From: Campylobacterota bacterium | GTDB taxonomy: Bacteria > Campylobacterota > Campylobacteria > Campylobacterales > Arcobacteraceae | NCBI GenBank assembly: GCA_003643835.1 | Contig: QMKX01000001.1 | Span: 62,001-126,000 of the forward strand | Reading direction: 5' to 3' | Length of the DNA stretch: 64,000 nt | Shown here: positions 1 to 8,815 of the stretch, piece by piece | Numbering within the stretch: position 1 is the first letter of the stretch | Layout: each line of letters begins with the position of its first letter | The notes under the pieces: model-generated | What the model saw: the letters and a program-made list of their open reading frames with translations, nothing else | Told to the model about the DNA's origin: nothing | The model's database searches: none | Made by a program: the position numbers and the translations under genes

Positions 1-542
1 AAGGAAAATAAAAATATTTTAGCAAATCAGCTTGGCAGATGGATTATAAAATATGACAATGAATATATAATATACAAATTTTCATCAAAAAAAAAGATTA
101 AAAACTTATTTGATGATGCAGACATTTTAATATGCAGTAGTCAAAAAAGGTCAATACAGTCAGTTGAGATATTTGGAAAAACACCATTTGAGATAAATAG
201 TGTTTTCAACGAAGCCCAGCTTCCATATGCAAGTTGGGCTTTACTTAAGCTGCCACCAAAAATTTGGTTGATATTTTTTAGAGTATTGTGGTTTTTTGGG
301 TATTCACAAAATTGTGAATCTTTCAAGGAGACAAAACAAAGAGCAAAAAAAGCTACTAAAAGATTGTTGCAGTTATCAAAACGATATAAAACCATAGTTT
401 TAGTAGGACACGAGTTATAAATAGACTTATTTCAAAAGAGTTGATCTTAAAAAAATGGGAAAAAACAAAAAAACAAAAAACAACAACCGGGATTTTGAGA
501 TATTTGAGGTATGAGCATGATATAGTGTATCTTGGTATATGA
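1..542 (+). pseudogene. histidine phosphatase family protein, 5' truncated by window, frameshifted
   Basis: The reading frame from base 1 gives a phosphoglycerate-mutase-like fold and ends in VLVGHEL, the conserved second-histidine strand of the histidine phosphatase superfamily, then stops at 418-420. Shifting one base near 415 reopens a frame (INRLISKELILKKWEK) to a stop at 540-542. This matches the usual continuation after the VGHGF motif, so one T seems lost from a short T run. The 5' end, with the first catalytic RHG motif, lies outside the window. The substrate is unknown. A sequencing error could give the same picture. Confidence 0.55.
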
Positions 543-646
543 CTACCTGAACTTCCCTATAAATACTATATTATGTGGAAAGCCGACCAAATCTTAAGAG
601 CTTGTTGATTAATCCACATGGTTCAAAATAAAAATATCTTGATTTT

Positions 647-2290
647 TTAATCCCGCCTAACATTTAAACTATAAGAACCTGTTCTTCTTCTTGAATAGTG
701 TCTCACTTTGACATAATACCAACCAGGGTTTAGCGTTTTAACGAATTTAAAATTATAACCTGGACCGCTGTCGTCATTGTCGCTTATTTGACTTCCGTGT
801 TGATTGTATAAGTAGCCATAAGTATCAGTTGAGCCTGTGGTATAGATATTGATATTTTTACGAGAACTTAGATAAAAACGAAAAAAATCAACATCTCCCA
901 CAGAATTAATAGTCCCTACTTTTAAACCACTCGATGAGATATATGTAGCACCTGTAAAGGAGTTGCTGTGGTCATCTTTGCTGCTTTTGGCTATTGGTGT
1001 TGTAGCGCTAACACGTAGTCTATAGCTGCCTGTATATCTGTTGGAATAGTGTCTGGTTTTTATGTAATATGTGCCAGCATTAAGGGTCCTATTGATACGA
1101 AAGTTATAACCAGGCCCACTATCATCATCTTGAGTGATTTGACTACCATTTGAGCTGTATAGATAACCATATGTATCTATTGAGCTATCTGAGTATATTA
1201 TCACATCTTTCTTTGATGATAGCACGAATTTAAAGAAGTCGACATCACCACTTTTTTCAAATTTACCATCTGTAGTTGAATTTGAGTTTATTTGAGAGGC
1301 TGATACTATGGTGTTGCCGTGATCATCAGAACTCATAATCGCTCTTAATGCCGTTAAAAGTTCTGGTGTTAGTGTTCTTGATCTACGATTTCCAAGGTCT
1401 TGAAGACCTGAATAGAAGTTTGAAAATGTATATGCAGAACTAAAATCATAATTAAAATCAGTGATAAGATTGCCAAAACCAAGATCAGGCAAGATAGTCA
1501 AAGACGAACCGCCACCAAGATTGATATATATCTTCAAATCAGGTAGATTGTCAGCATATTGCAACAACGGTACACTTGGTCTATCAAAGCCCCATTTGGT
1601 ATTAACCATGGCAAGAACTTTTTGCTGTTTTGCTTTCTCCTGTTCTCTTGTTATTCCTATAGGTTTTTTATACGCAGCTGGATACCAATATCGCCTCGGC
1701 AATTCAGGCAACAGAGAGTTTGTTGTGTTTGTAATCATCTGTTCATTGGCAAGTTTTGGAACAGCTTTAGGGATAACGCTAGTCGGTAAGGAATTATCTC
1801 CAAAAAGCCAACCCCTTTGAATTCTTTCGCTGGCATGCAATGTTTCATGAATAACTACTCTCTCTAAAGTCATAGGATGCCAAGAAGACGCTAAACTATC
1901 ACTCACGCTTAAGTATTGGATATAACCATTAAATGTTATTCCTAATTGTCCATTGTGGATAAATTGTGAATAAATTACATTTGTTCCATCCTTCATTGTA
2001 TAGCTAATTGCACCATATTCATTTTCACTATATTGAACGTTATTTATCACAAGAGGACTATTGTGCAAATCTTTATATTTTCTTAGGATATCAATCGTTC
2101 TCGGACTTCTAATAGCAAGTTTATTTAGTGCCAACTCTATTTGGTTCATGGCTGCATTTCCACCAACGACATTAAAACCTCTAAATTCAATGAGGCCATT
2201 CATTGTTATTTTGTCAAGCGGTACACTATCAATTAATGTGTATCTTTCTCGTATGGCATCTTTGTATAGAAGGTTCGCTAAAATCACCAC
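647..2290 (-). CDS. secreted metalloprotease-like/PPC repeat protein, C-terminal fragment
   Basis: This 547-codon frame has only a weak GTG start and no visible ribosome site, and overlaps the upstream frame by 62 bp, so it looks like the 3' part of one longer gene. Residues 148-152 read HETLH, the HExxH zinc signature of many metallopeptidases. Two C-terminal repeats of about 100 residues, at roughly 330-430 and 440-545, share DVDFF(K/R)F, DTYGYLY, DDDSGPGYNF and GxYY(I/V)K. They are bacterial pre-peptidase C-terminal (PPC) beta-sandwich domains, common on secreted proteases. The third zinc ligand is not obvious, so activity is unproven. Likely a secreted hydrolase whose reading frame is now broken. 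Confidence 0.6.
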   Translation of the reverse strand: MVILANLLYKDAIRERYTLIDSVPLDKITMNGLIEFRGFNVVGGNAAMNQIELALNKLAIRSPRTIDILRKYKDLHNSPLVINNVQYSENEYGAISYTMKDGTNVIYSQFIHNGQLGITFNGYIQYLSVSDSLASSWHPMTLERVVIHETLHASERIQRGWLFGDNSLPTSVIPKAVPKLANEQMITNTTNSLLPELPRRYWYPAAYKKPIGITREQEKAKQQKVLAMVNTKWGFDRPSVPLLQYADNLPDLKIYINLGGGSSLTILPDLGFGNLITDFNYDFSSAYTFSNFYSGLQDLGNRRSRTLTPELLTALRAIMSSDDHGNTIVSASQINSNSTTDGKFEKSGDVDFFKFVLSSKKDVIIYSDSSIDTYGYLYSSNGSQITQDDDSGPGYNFRINRTLNAGTYYIKTRHYSNRYTGSYRLRVSATTPIAKSSKDDHSNSFTGATYISSSGLKVGTINSVGDVDFFRFYLSSRKNINIYTTGSTDTYGYLYNQHGSQISDNDDSGPGYNFKFVKTLNPGWYYVKVRHYSRRRTGSYSLNVRRD

Positions 2291-3587
2291 CCAATTGCTC
2301 TATGCTATCTGGAAATATAGGCATGGCAGTGAATTTTTCAGGCGATGCTGTCCATTCCATCAAAGCAGCTTTTGTTTTGTCATCTAAACCCTCGGCATAA
2401 TACATAGCGATAGTTAAGGCTCCGTTGCCACCATAAATTGGATTTTTAAGCATCTCATCTATACCTTCACCTGCTTCATTGAGAAATAAAATAAGCTCTG
2501 AAAAGTTTCTTATCTTATGGATAGTGCTCCAATATCCTCTATTGCTTTTATATATAGACTTTATTTTATTTAACCAATCTACTAAATCTTTATCTCTCCT
2601 AAACGTATTGTATGTGCTATTGTATTCATTTGTATAATTTGGTAGTTGGCCATCTTCAGGCAACAATGCTATGGCATAAGAAAGTTCATCATGAAGGGTA
2701 TTTACACCATCTGCGTAGCCAGGTCTATTGCGCCAGATACCATTGGTTATATTTATATTCATTTGTGCGGCCGCTAAAACTTTTTGCCACAATGTTATAT
2801 TTAAAGTGCTATTAGGTAGCATATTGTCGCCAGCAATCCTCATATCGCTAAGTTTGTCTACTGCTGCTATCGCTTCATGACCTTGTATTGATATAGGTAT
2901 GTTTAATTCCCATTTCAAATCTATACCGATATCCAATAATACATTCCAATAATCAACACTTAAGATATCTGTTGAAGATCTTGTCCTTGCACGCACACTG
3001 TCAAGTCTTAAAGCAAAAGTATCCAAACCTCTTCTATCAACATTTGTAACAAAACGGCTATTAATTATATCAAGATAATGCACTAAATTATCAGCATGCA
3101 CTTGTTCTGTATCTCGAGATGTATCCTCTTGAATTATTATGCCATCTTTTTGACTTATGCCATTGTCGTTTTTTGGTATTGTTACATCGCCTATTTTGTA
3201 GCTTAACGGAAATGGATTTTTTGTTTTGATAGTTTTGATAGTATTTTTTGTATCTGAAAAAATAGCAAGATAACCAATTATCTCAACTGCATGACCTCTG
3301 TATTGAGGCGTATAGTTAGCACCACCTGCTCTCCAGTTGGATTCTTGTTCAAATAATCCTGTGGTAAATGACCTTGAGTTCAAATCATTTACTCGTATAA
3401 TTACAGGCTCCGAGTCATTGTTTGTTTGGATTGTTAAAAATAACTTTGGGGTTATGTTTGAGTTGTGACGAAAATAGGTTTTTTGCCAATATGGCATAGA
3501 ATATGCAGACTCTTGTCCTCCTCTGTTAAATGTTCCAACTTCCCATACATCGTTATTTATATGATGAACTCCTTTTGGTAAAACCAT
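2229..3587 (-). CDS. central fragment of the broken lectin/metalloprotease-like gene
   Basis: The 452-codon frame begins inside a domain whose first half lies in the upstream fragment. If one base is added to the A run near 3605, NGANVK joins KEDLSYMVLPKG in a continuous sequence ending DVWEVGTFN, the style of H-type lectin domains. The rest has no motif I recognise. It ends after PDSIEQLGGDFSEPSIQR, just where the next frame opens, so a second single-base lesion probably lies between 2229 and 2305. I see no independent start site or Shine-Dalgarno sequence. Best read as the middle of one gene of about 1,050 codons spanning 647-3922. Confidence 0.5.
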   Translation of the reverse strand: MVLPKGVHHINNDVWEVGTFNRGGQESAYSMPYWQKTYFRHNSNITPKLFLTIQTNNDSEPVIIRVNDLNSRSFTTGLFEQESNWRAGGANYTPQYRGHAVEIIGYLAIFSDTKNTIKTIKTKNPFPLSYKIGDVTIPKNDNGISQKDGIIIQEDTSRDTEQVHADNLVHYLDIINSRFVTNVDRRGLDTFALRLDSVRARTRSSTDILSVDYWNVLLDIGIDLKWELNIPISIQGHEAIAAVDKLSDMRIAGDNMLPNSTLNITLWQKVLAAAQMNINITNGIWRNRPGYADGVNTLHDELSYAIALLPEDGQLPNYTNEYNSTYNTFRRDKDLVDWLNKIKSIYKSNRGYWSTIHKIRNFSELILFLNEAGEGIDEMLKNPIYGGNGALTIAMYYAEGLDDKTKAALMEWTASPEKFTAMPIFPDSIEQLGGDFSEPSIQRCHTRKIHIN

Positions 3588-3592
3588 ATAGC

Positions 3593-3922
3593 TTAAATCC
3601 TCTTTACGTTAGCGCCATTGTCGTATCTTAGATTTTGATATCGAAATTCTTGAAGCTTCACAGAAAACTGAGTATCTACTCCATGACTTGATATATTTTT
3701 CAGCCTTGTTATGACAGGATCTGTTTCTTTGTATGTAGGCGGAGTCAAAAGCACTACAGGATTATGGACACTTTTGTGTGATATAGTTTTCCAATTATGA
3801 TCTATACTAAACTTGCCAAATACACCATCTATATCATCGTTTGCGTTTAAACTAATAGTATAAAACAACAAAACAGCACCAATAAGCATCTTTTTATTTA
3901 ATTTTTCAAAAACTCTTTTCAT
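3593..3922 (-). CDS. N-terminal fragment with signal peptide, H-type-lectin-like
   Basis: An AAAAGGA ribosome site lies 5 nt before the ATG at 3922, which is preferred over an upstream ATG at 3949. The product opens with a basic, hydrophobic signal peptide (KKMLIGAVLLFYTISLNA) and then a beta-rich stretch with DHNWKTI and VILL-type strands resembling the start of an H-type lectin domain. The frame stops at 3593, but the downstream frame continues the same domain after a one-base shift. It is therefore the export signal and first lectin strands of the broken gene, not a complete protein. Confidence 0.5.
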   Translation of the reverse strand: MKRVFEKLNKKMLIGAVLLFYTISLNANDDIDGVFGKFSIDHNWKTISHKSVHNPVVLLTPPTYKETDPVITRLKNISSHGVDTQFSVKLQEFRYQNLRYDNGANVKRI

Positions 3923-4027
3923 GGCAATCCTTTTTTGTAATTTTATCACAAAAAAATAAAAATTATGGTCTGCCAGGCTTTATTTAGAGGTGCAAATAAA
4001 TATCTTTATCTTTTTTTAGAGTTGTCT

Positions 4028-4309
4028 TTAACAGTTTTCACACTCTTTTATATCAAGTTTTTCTAATAATAGTTTGATAAATCTACCGGGCTCTCTTGAG
4101 CCGGTATGCTCACACCCGCCAAACTCAATACTAAATGAACTTGATGTCCTACTAGTATCCTTATGTAAAACATCAGGAAAAAGTTTGAGCTCTTGCTCTG
4201 CTTCACCTATTTTTCCACTTATATAACCTCTTTCATTTTTGTCATCATAGATTATACTTATCCTTATATACTGTTCTTCCATTTTCACTATCGCTGTTTT
4301 TTTGCCCAT
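4028..4309 (-). CDS. small hypothetical protein
   Basis: This 93-residue protein starts MGKKTAIVKMEEQYIRIS and ends KECENC. It has no signal peptide or membrane segment and looks like a small alpha/beta cytoplasmic protein. I do not recognise the family. It is divergent from coaBC with only 61 bp between the starts, so the two probably share a control region. The C-terminal CENC pair could bind metal, but nothing else supports that. Confidence 0.5.
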   Translation of the reverse strand: MGKKTAIVKMEEQYIRISIIYDDKNERGYISGKIGEAEQELKLFPDVLHKDTSRTSSSFSIEFGGCEHTGSREPGRFIKLLLEKLDIKECENC

Positions 4310-4358
4310 GTCGTGCCTTTTTGATTATTATATCATTTTGAGTTTAAACTATATTTGG

Positions 4359-4364
4359 TATAAT
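4359..4364 (+). promoter_or_regulatory. extended -10 box (TGGTATAAT) of coaBC, probably leaderless
   Basis: A perfect TATAAT with a TGG extension ends only 6 nt before the coaBC ATG at 4371. With the usual 6-7 nt from -10 to transcription start, the mRNA would begin at or next to the A of the ATG. No Shine-Dalgarno sequence is seen. Campylobacterota sigma-70 promoters typically have a strong -10 and no fixed -35, which fits. Confidence 0.55.
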
Positions 4365-4370
4365 AGTTTT

Positions 4371-5636
4371 ATGTTGTTAAAAAATAAAAATATCGCTTTG
4401 TTTGTCACAGGAAGTATAGCTATATATAAATCTATCGAACTGATACGATTATACATAAAAGCAGGCGCAAATGTCAAAGTAATCATGTCAGCTTCAGCAA
4501 AAAGATTTATAGGGCCATTGACTTTTGAGACAATATCAAAAAATATTGTGCTTTGTGACGAGAGTGAAAACTGGAGTGAAATTAATGCCAACAACCACAT
4601 AAGTATGGCAAAATGGGCGAACATAGCAATAATCGCACCAGCAACCGCAAACACCATAAATTCTCTTGCCAATGGTATGGCCAATAATATACTGCTTCAA
4701 ACATTGTTGGCATATGACGGTGAGAAGATTATATGTCCGTCAGCAAATACAAAGATGTTAGACAATCATATAACCAAAGCAAATCTAAAGATGCTGCAAG
4801 TTTGTGGATACGATATAATCAACCCAGTAGTAAAAGAGTTAGCCTGCGGCGATGTGGGAGCAGGGGCTATGGCAGATATTGAAGCTATATACCATAAAAC
4901 AGTTCGGGTTATTTTATCAAATGATTATTTCAAACATCGCAAAGTTGTGGTATCTGGTGGCGCTACGATTGAGCGAATTGATGATATGCGATATATATCA
5001 AATTTCAGTAGTGGCAAGATGGCGAACTCTATGGCTACGGCTTTGTATTATATGGGGGCAGATGTTTGTTTGGTGCATGGCAAACTATCACAAAAACTAC
5101 ACATAAACGATATTCACCAAATAGAAGTAGAAAATACTCGCCAGATGAACGAATATGTAGTAGATTGTATCAAAGTAGCGAAAAAAGGAGTGGTTACAAA
5201 ACCAACTCTTGTAAGCGAAGGTAGAAATATCAAAAAAACACCATATTTTTTTTCCATATCTGCTGTCAGTGATTTTTCACCAAAATACCCACAACAAGGC
5301 AAAATTAAAAAACAAAACATAGACAAAATTTGGAATATAGAGCTCGAAAAAAATATTGATATACTAAAAAATCTAAACAAAGATGGCATACATACAATTG
5401 GATTTAAAGCAGAGTTTGATAAAAATAGTGCGGTATCACAAGCGAAAAATATGCTACAAAATAAAAATTTGTCGGCAGTTTGTTTGAATATATTAGACAA
5501 AAACAACCTAAATCAAGAAACAAACACGATAGAGATATTTACAACAAGTGGCAAAACAATTAAGCTGCCTACAAATGACAAGCTAAACCTGTCTCTTGAT
5601 ATTCTGTCTTTTTTACAGGCTTCGATTAGTGAATAA
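4371..5636 (+). CDS. coaBC: bifunctional phosphopantothenoylcysteine decarboxylase/phosphopantothenate-cysteine ligase
   Basis: CoaBC couples cysteine to 4'-phosphopantothenate and decarboxylates the product in coenzyme A synthesis. The N-terminal flavin-dependent CoaC domain has VTGSIAIYKS, the active-site histidine at about 76 in NNHISMAKWA, a degenerate PxMNxxM segment (CPSANTKM) and the catalytic cysteine in ELACGDVGAGAMAD near 159. The CoaB domain from about residue 190 carries SGGATIERIDDMRYISNFSSGK and KIKKQN. The 421-residue length is normal. The ATG at 4371 begins the conserved sequence; in-frame codons upstream to 4302 look like untranslated promoter. The first gene of a five-gene co-directional run. 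Confidence 0.95.
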   Translation: MLLKNKNIALFVTGSIAIYKSIELIRLYIKAGANVKVIMSASAKRFIGPLTFETISKNIVLCDESENWSEINANNHISMAKWANIAIIAPATANTINSLANGMANNILLQTLLAYDGEKIICPSANTKMLDNHITKANLKMLQVCGYDIINPVVKELACGDVGAGAMADIEAIYHKTVRVILSNDYFKHRKVVVSGGATIERIDDMRYISNFSSGKMANSMATALYYMGADVCLVHGKLSQKLHINDIHQIEVENTRQMNEYVVDCIKVAKKGVVTKPTLVSEGRNIKKTPYFFSISAVSDFSPKYPQQGKIKKQNIDKIWNIELEKNIDILKNLNKDGIHTIGFKAEFDKNSAVSQAKNMLQNKNLSAVCLNILDKNNLNQETNTIEIFTTSGKTIKLPTNDKLNLSLDILSFLQASISE

Positions 5637-6303
5637 TACTCCACATATAGCTATAATTATGGATGGAAATGGTAGGTGGGCAAAAAACAAACAAAAACAG
5701 CGAACCTTCGGGCACCAAAAAGGCGCACAAAATGTTAGATTTGTGTTAAAGCATTGTAGAAAAATTGGTATCAAGTATCTGACATTGTATGCATTTTCTA
5801 CTGAAAACTGGACAAGACCTAAATTGGAAGTAGAATTTTTATTAAAACTGCTTGAAAAATATCTCAAGCAAGAGTTAAATTTATATATACAAAACAATAT
5901 CAAATTCGATACTATTGGGGATATCTCAATATTTCCTAAAAAACTACAAAACTTGATAAAAACAACCAAAGAAAAAACATATCACTGCGATGGTATGACG
6001 CAAGTATTAGCTTTAAATTATGGTGCAAAAGATGAGATAATCCGCGCTATAAAAAAACTTAAAGACAAACAAAATATAAATGAAAAAATATTTGCAAAAT
6101 TTTTAGACACAAAAGATTTACCAGATATAGATATGCTCATACGAACAGGTGGAGAACATAGAGTTTCAAACTTTTTATTGTGGCAAATATCATATGCTGA
6201 AATATTTTTTAGTGATACTATGTGGCCAGATTTTACGACAAGCGAACTGGACGATATGATAACAAAGTTCAAAGAAAAACACAGGAGATATGGTGGAGAT
6301 TAG
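5629..6303 (+). CDS. uppS: isoprenyl transferase (undecaprenyl diphosphate synthase)
   Basis: UppS builds undecaprenyl diphosphate, the lipid carrier for peptidoglycan and LPS, by cis-addition of isopentenyl diphosphate. The conserved IMDGNGRWA with its catalytic aspartate sits at residues 10-18. FSTENWTRP, LIRTGGEHRVSNFLLWQ and EIFFSDTMWPDF follow in family order. A GTG start at 5629 overlaps the end of coaBC by 8 bp and gives 224 residues, the usual size. A longer in-frame extension upstream reads through coaBC and is not homologous. Translation is probably coupled to coaBC and to the prepilin peptidase that overlaps its 3' end. Confidence 0.94.
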   Translation: MNNTPHIAIIMDGNGRWAKNKQKQRTFGHQKGAQNVRFVLKHCRKIGIKYLTLYAFSTENWTRPKLEVEFLLKLLEKYLKQELNLYIQNNIKFDTIGDISIFPKKLQNLIKTTKEKTYHCDGMTQVLALNYGAKDEIIRAIKKLKDKQNINEKIFAKFLDTKDLPDIDMLIRTGGEHRVSNFLLWQISYAEIFFSDTMWPDFTTSELDDMITKFKEKHRRYGGD

Positions 6304-7033
6304 CTTTTTTCTAATTGGCTTGATATTTGGTTCGTTTGCAAATATGCTGATACACAGACTGCCAAACAATATATCATGTTTTAATCCAACAAGATCGATA
6401 TGCCCTAACTGTAAAAGCACTATAAGTTGGTATGAAAATATCCCGTTATTGTCATATATATGGCTAAAAGCCACTTGTAGTAAATGCAAAAAAAGCATAT
6501 CTATAAGCTATTTTTTAGTTGAGTTGCTGTGTGGTTTGGTGTTTGTGTTTTTGTATATAAAATTGGGCTTAACTTTTGAGTTTTTGAGTTTTGTTGTTTT
6601 GTTTTGGTTGCTTATAATTTTAAGCGTTATTGATATAAATCACAAAGCAGTGCCTGATTATCTATTGATTGTTGTTTTAATTGTAGCATTTTTTTTGCCA
6701 AATTTTTATTATGTCGAAGCTCTTAGTTTTGCTGGTGGGGGATTTTTGCTTGAGATATTTGTGACATTTTATATACAAAACATCAAATACAAAATCACAA
6801 AAAATAGCGAGCTAAAAAGTGCCAAAGCCATGGGCGAGGGAGATATACCGGTATTTGCTATCATCGGTGGCGTGCTTGGAGTTGGACTTGGAATCGTTGC
6901 TATAACTATAGGCACATTGGTAGCTTTGATACCATCTATTGTAGGAACTTTAAAAAATCAACCACAAATACCTTTTATACCATATTTGAGTTTAGGGTTA
7001 TTTTTGACATATATGTGGAATGGTTTGTTATGA
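6290..7033 (+). CDS. prepilin peptidase (type IV leader peptidase, A24 family)
   Basis: This 247-residue inner-membrane aspartic protease cleaves and N-methylates type IV prepilin or pseudopilin leaders. The N-terminal methyltransferase-like part has a four-cysteine zinc site, CPNCK and CSKCKK. The two catalytic aspartates lie in VIDINHKAVPD and in the GEGD motif (GxGD class). The rest is hydrophobic, with about seven or eight membrane spans. The start overlaps uppS by 14 bp. Likely substrates are the pseudopilins at 27022-27943. It lies in a housekeeping operon rather than with pilus genes. Confidence 0.92.
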   Translation: MVEISFFLIGLIFGSFANMLIHRLPNNISCFNPTRSICPNCKSTISWYENIPLLSYIWLKATCSKCKKSISISYFLVELLCGLVFVFLYIKLGLTFEFLSFVVLFWLLIILSVIDINHKAVPDYLLIVVLIVAFFLPNFYYVEALSFAGGGFLLEIFVTFYIQNIKYKITKNSELKSAKAMGEGDIPVFAIIGGVLGVGLGIVAITIGTLVALIPSIVGTLKNQPQIPFIPYLSLGLFLTYMWNGLL

Positions 7034-8052
7034 TACTCAAAAAATATATCTTAAGCAGTTTTTCAAATAGTTTTTTTCCTATATTTATCGTGCTTTTTAG
7101 TATAGTATCATTGGTAAATCTTATCAAAATCGCCACGCTTACAGCTATATTTGATATAAGTTTTTTTGAACTTGGACTTCTATATAGTTATACAGTGCCA
7201 CGAATTATATATCTTGTATTGCCTGTGTCATTTTTCATAGGAGCTATAGCGGGGTTGTCAAATCTCACATCTATGTATGAGCTGCTTGTGTTATCTACTA
7301 TTGGTCTCAAACCGGCAGCCGTATTGAAAGTATTTGTGCCATATGCGCTTATGCTTTCGTTTATACTTATAGTTTTGTCGCAAATAATCGTGCCCAAGGC
7401 TACCTTTTTGAGCAAGCAGTTTATTAAAAAAAAGCAATTGGAAACAGTGCTTAGCATCAAAGTGTCGCAGTTTGGACAAAAGTTTGGAAACAAAATGGTG
7501 TTTATAGAAAATAAAAAAGATCAAACCTTGATGAATATAAAATTATTTGAAAAAACAGGCGACAAAAGTATAATGCTCATAGCAAAAAAAGCAAACATAG
7601 AAAATATGTCTGGCAGTATCAAACTAAATTTATACGATGGTTTTGGTTATTTTACAGATATTAAAAATAAAACACAAGATAGCTTAAAGTTTGAAAAACT
7701 CTCTATGCTTAACCAGCAAAAAGATATTAAACACAGCAGTTTTAGGAACTTTGATGAATATTGGAATAAAATACAAACTAACAGCGGCGATGCTTGGAAT
7801 TTTGCTTTGGGTATATGTGAAGCGTTTATGCCTATAAGCTTACTGTTCTTTTTGTTGATATTTGGTTATTTTAATCCTCGATTTGAGAGCAATAGGGCAT
7901 CTATGTATGGTTTTGGAGTATTCATATCTTATGTGTTGTCATATTATCATATATCAAAATACTACCCATTTGCGACTATAGCAGTTGTGCCAATATTTTG
8001 GTTTTTGTTGTCATATTTTTTATATATAAAAAAAATAAAGTCAAGATATTGA
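7030..8052 (+). CDS. LptF/LptG-family permease (YjgP/YjgQ)
   Basis: A 340-residue membrane protein with paired hydrophobic segments at each end and a periplasmic beta-rich middle, the layout of the LptF/LptG subunits that extract LPS from the inner membrane. PVSFFIGAIAGLSNLTSMYELLVLSTIGLKPAA matches the family's first membrane pair and coupling helix (E/L..L...G). The ATG at 7030 overlaps the prepilin peptidase stop as ATGA, so that start is preferred over an ATG at 7015. LptG is slightly more likely than LptF, but the partner gene is not in this window. Confidence 0.85.
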   Translation: MILKKYILSSFSNSFFPIFIVLFSIVSLVNLIKIATLTAIFDISFFELGLLYSYTVPRIIYLVLPVSFFIGAIAGLSNLTSMYELLVLSTIGLKPAAVLKVFVPYALMLSFILIVLSQIIVPKATFLSKQFIKKKQLETVLSIKVSQFGQKFGNKMVFIENKKDQTLMNIKLFEKTGDKSIMLIAKKANIENMSGSIKLNLYDGFGYFTDIKNKTQDSLKFEKLSMLNQQKDIKHSSFRNFDEYWNKIQTNSGDAWNFALGICEAFMPISLLFFLLIFGYFNPRFESNRASMYGFGVFISYVLSYYHISKYYPFATIAVVPIFWFLLSYFLYIKKIKSRY

Positions 8053-8765
8053 ATATCAAAATTGTTTTCGCTTATGATGGCAGCAAATTCTTTGGCAGTC
8101 AAAAACAAAAAAACAAAAAAGCAGTAGCAAACGAGTTTATAAGGGTATTGAAAAAATTAAATATCTCGTCTACATTTATATTAAGCGGCAGGACAGACAA
8201 AGGCGTGCATGCTACAAGACAGGTTGCAAATATAAAACTACCAGCTTTTTGGAGTGATTTGAACTCACTTTTCGTGTCTATGTGTAGAATGCTTCCACCA
8301 TATATAGATATAAAAACAATCAAAAAAGTAGATGATACATTTCACTCAAGATATCATGCCACAAAAAGAGTTTATAGATATATTGTCAAAAAAACCAAAC
8401 CAAATGTATTTGAAAATGCATACACACATTTTGAACCCAATTTAGACACAAAAGCTGTATCAAAAGCTATCAAGCAGTTTGAGGGAGTATTTGATTTTGG
8501 GTATTTTTGCAAAAAACCAACAAATAAAACAACCCGTGAGATATATGAAGCAAAGTTCTATAAATACAAAGATTATTATATATTTAAGTTTGTAGGTAGA
8601 AGTTTTTTGAGAGGACAAGTTCGTTCAATGGTTCAATTCTTGTTTGATATCTCAAGTCAAAAGAGAAATATAAATGAGCTAAAAGCAAGTTTAAACAAAA
8701 CAATAAAGCTTCCACTAAAAGTTTGCCCGCCAAATGGTCTGTATCTTATGAAGGTGATATATTAA
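8049..8765 (+). CDS. truA: tRNA pseudouridine(38-40) synthase
   Basis: TruA converts uridines 38-40 in the tRNA anticodon arm to pseudouridine. The protein has FAYDGSKFFGSQ at the N-terminus, the catalytic aspartate in SGRTDKGVHA at about residue 50, HSRYHATKRVYRY and the C-terminal FVGRSFLRGQVRSMV. A TTG start at 8049 overlaps the permease stop (TTGA) and gives 239 residues, just before the first conserved strand. It ends the coaBC-truA run and converges on mtaB across a 50-bp gap. Confidence 0.93.
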   Translation: MNIKIVFAYDGSKFFGSQKQKNKKAVANEFIRVLKKLNISSTFILSGRTDKGVHATRQVANIKLPAFWSDLNSLFVSMCRMLPPYIDIKTIKKVDDTFHSRYHATKRVYRYIVKKTKPNVFENAYTHFEPNLDTKAVSKAIKQFEGVFDFGYFCKKPTNKTTREIYEAKFYKYKDYYIFKFVGRSFLRGQVRSMVQFLFDISSQKRNINELKASLNKTIKLPLKVCPPNGLYLMKVIY

Positions 8766-8815
8766 AATATTTTTTTTGTATCGTTTGTGGTATGCTATAT
8801 ACCAATAAAGCTCGC

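Noticed and set aside
3981-3998. TTTAGAGGTGC as another MITE end
   Set aside because: It matches only the inner part of the terminal repeat and lacks the CCCTTAA end, so it may be chance.
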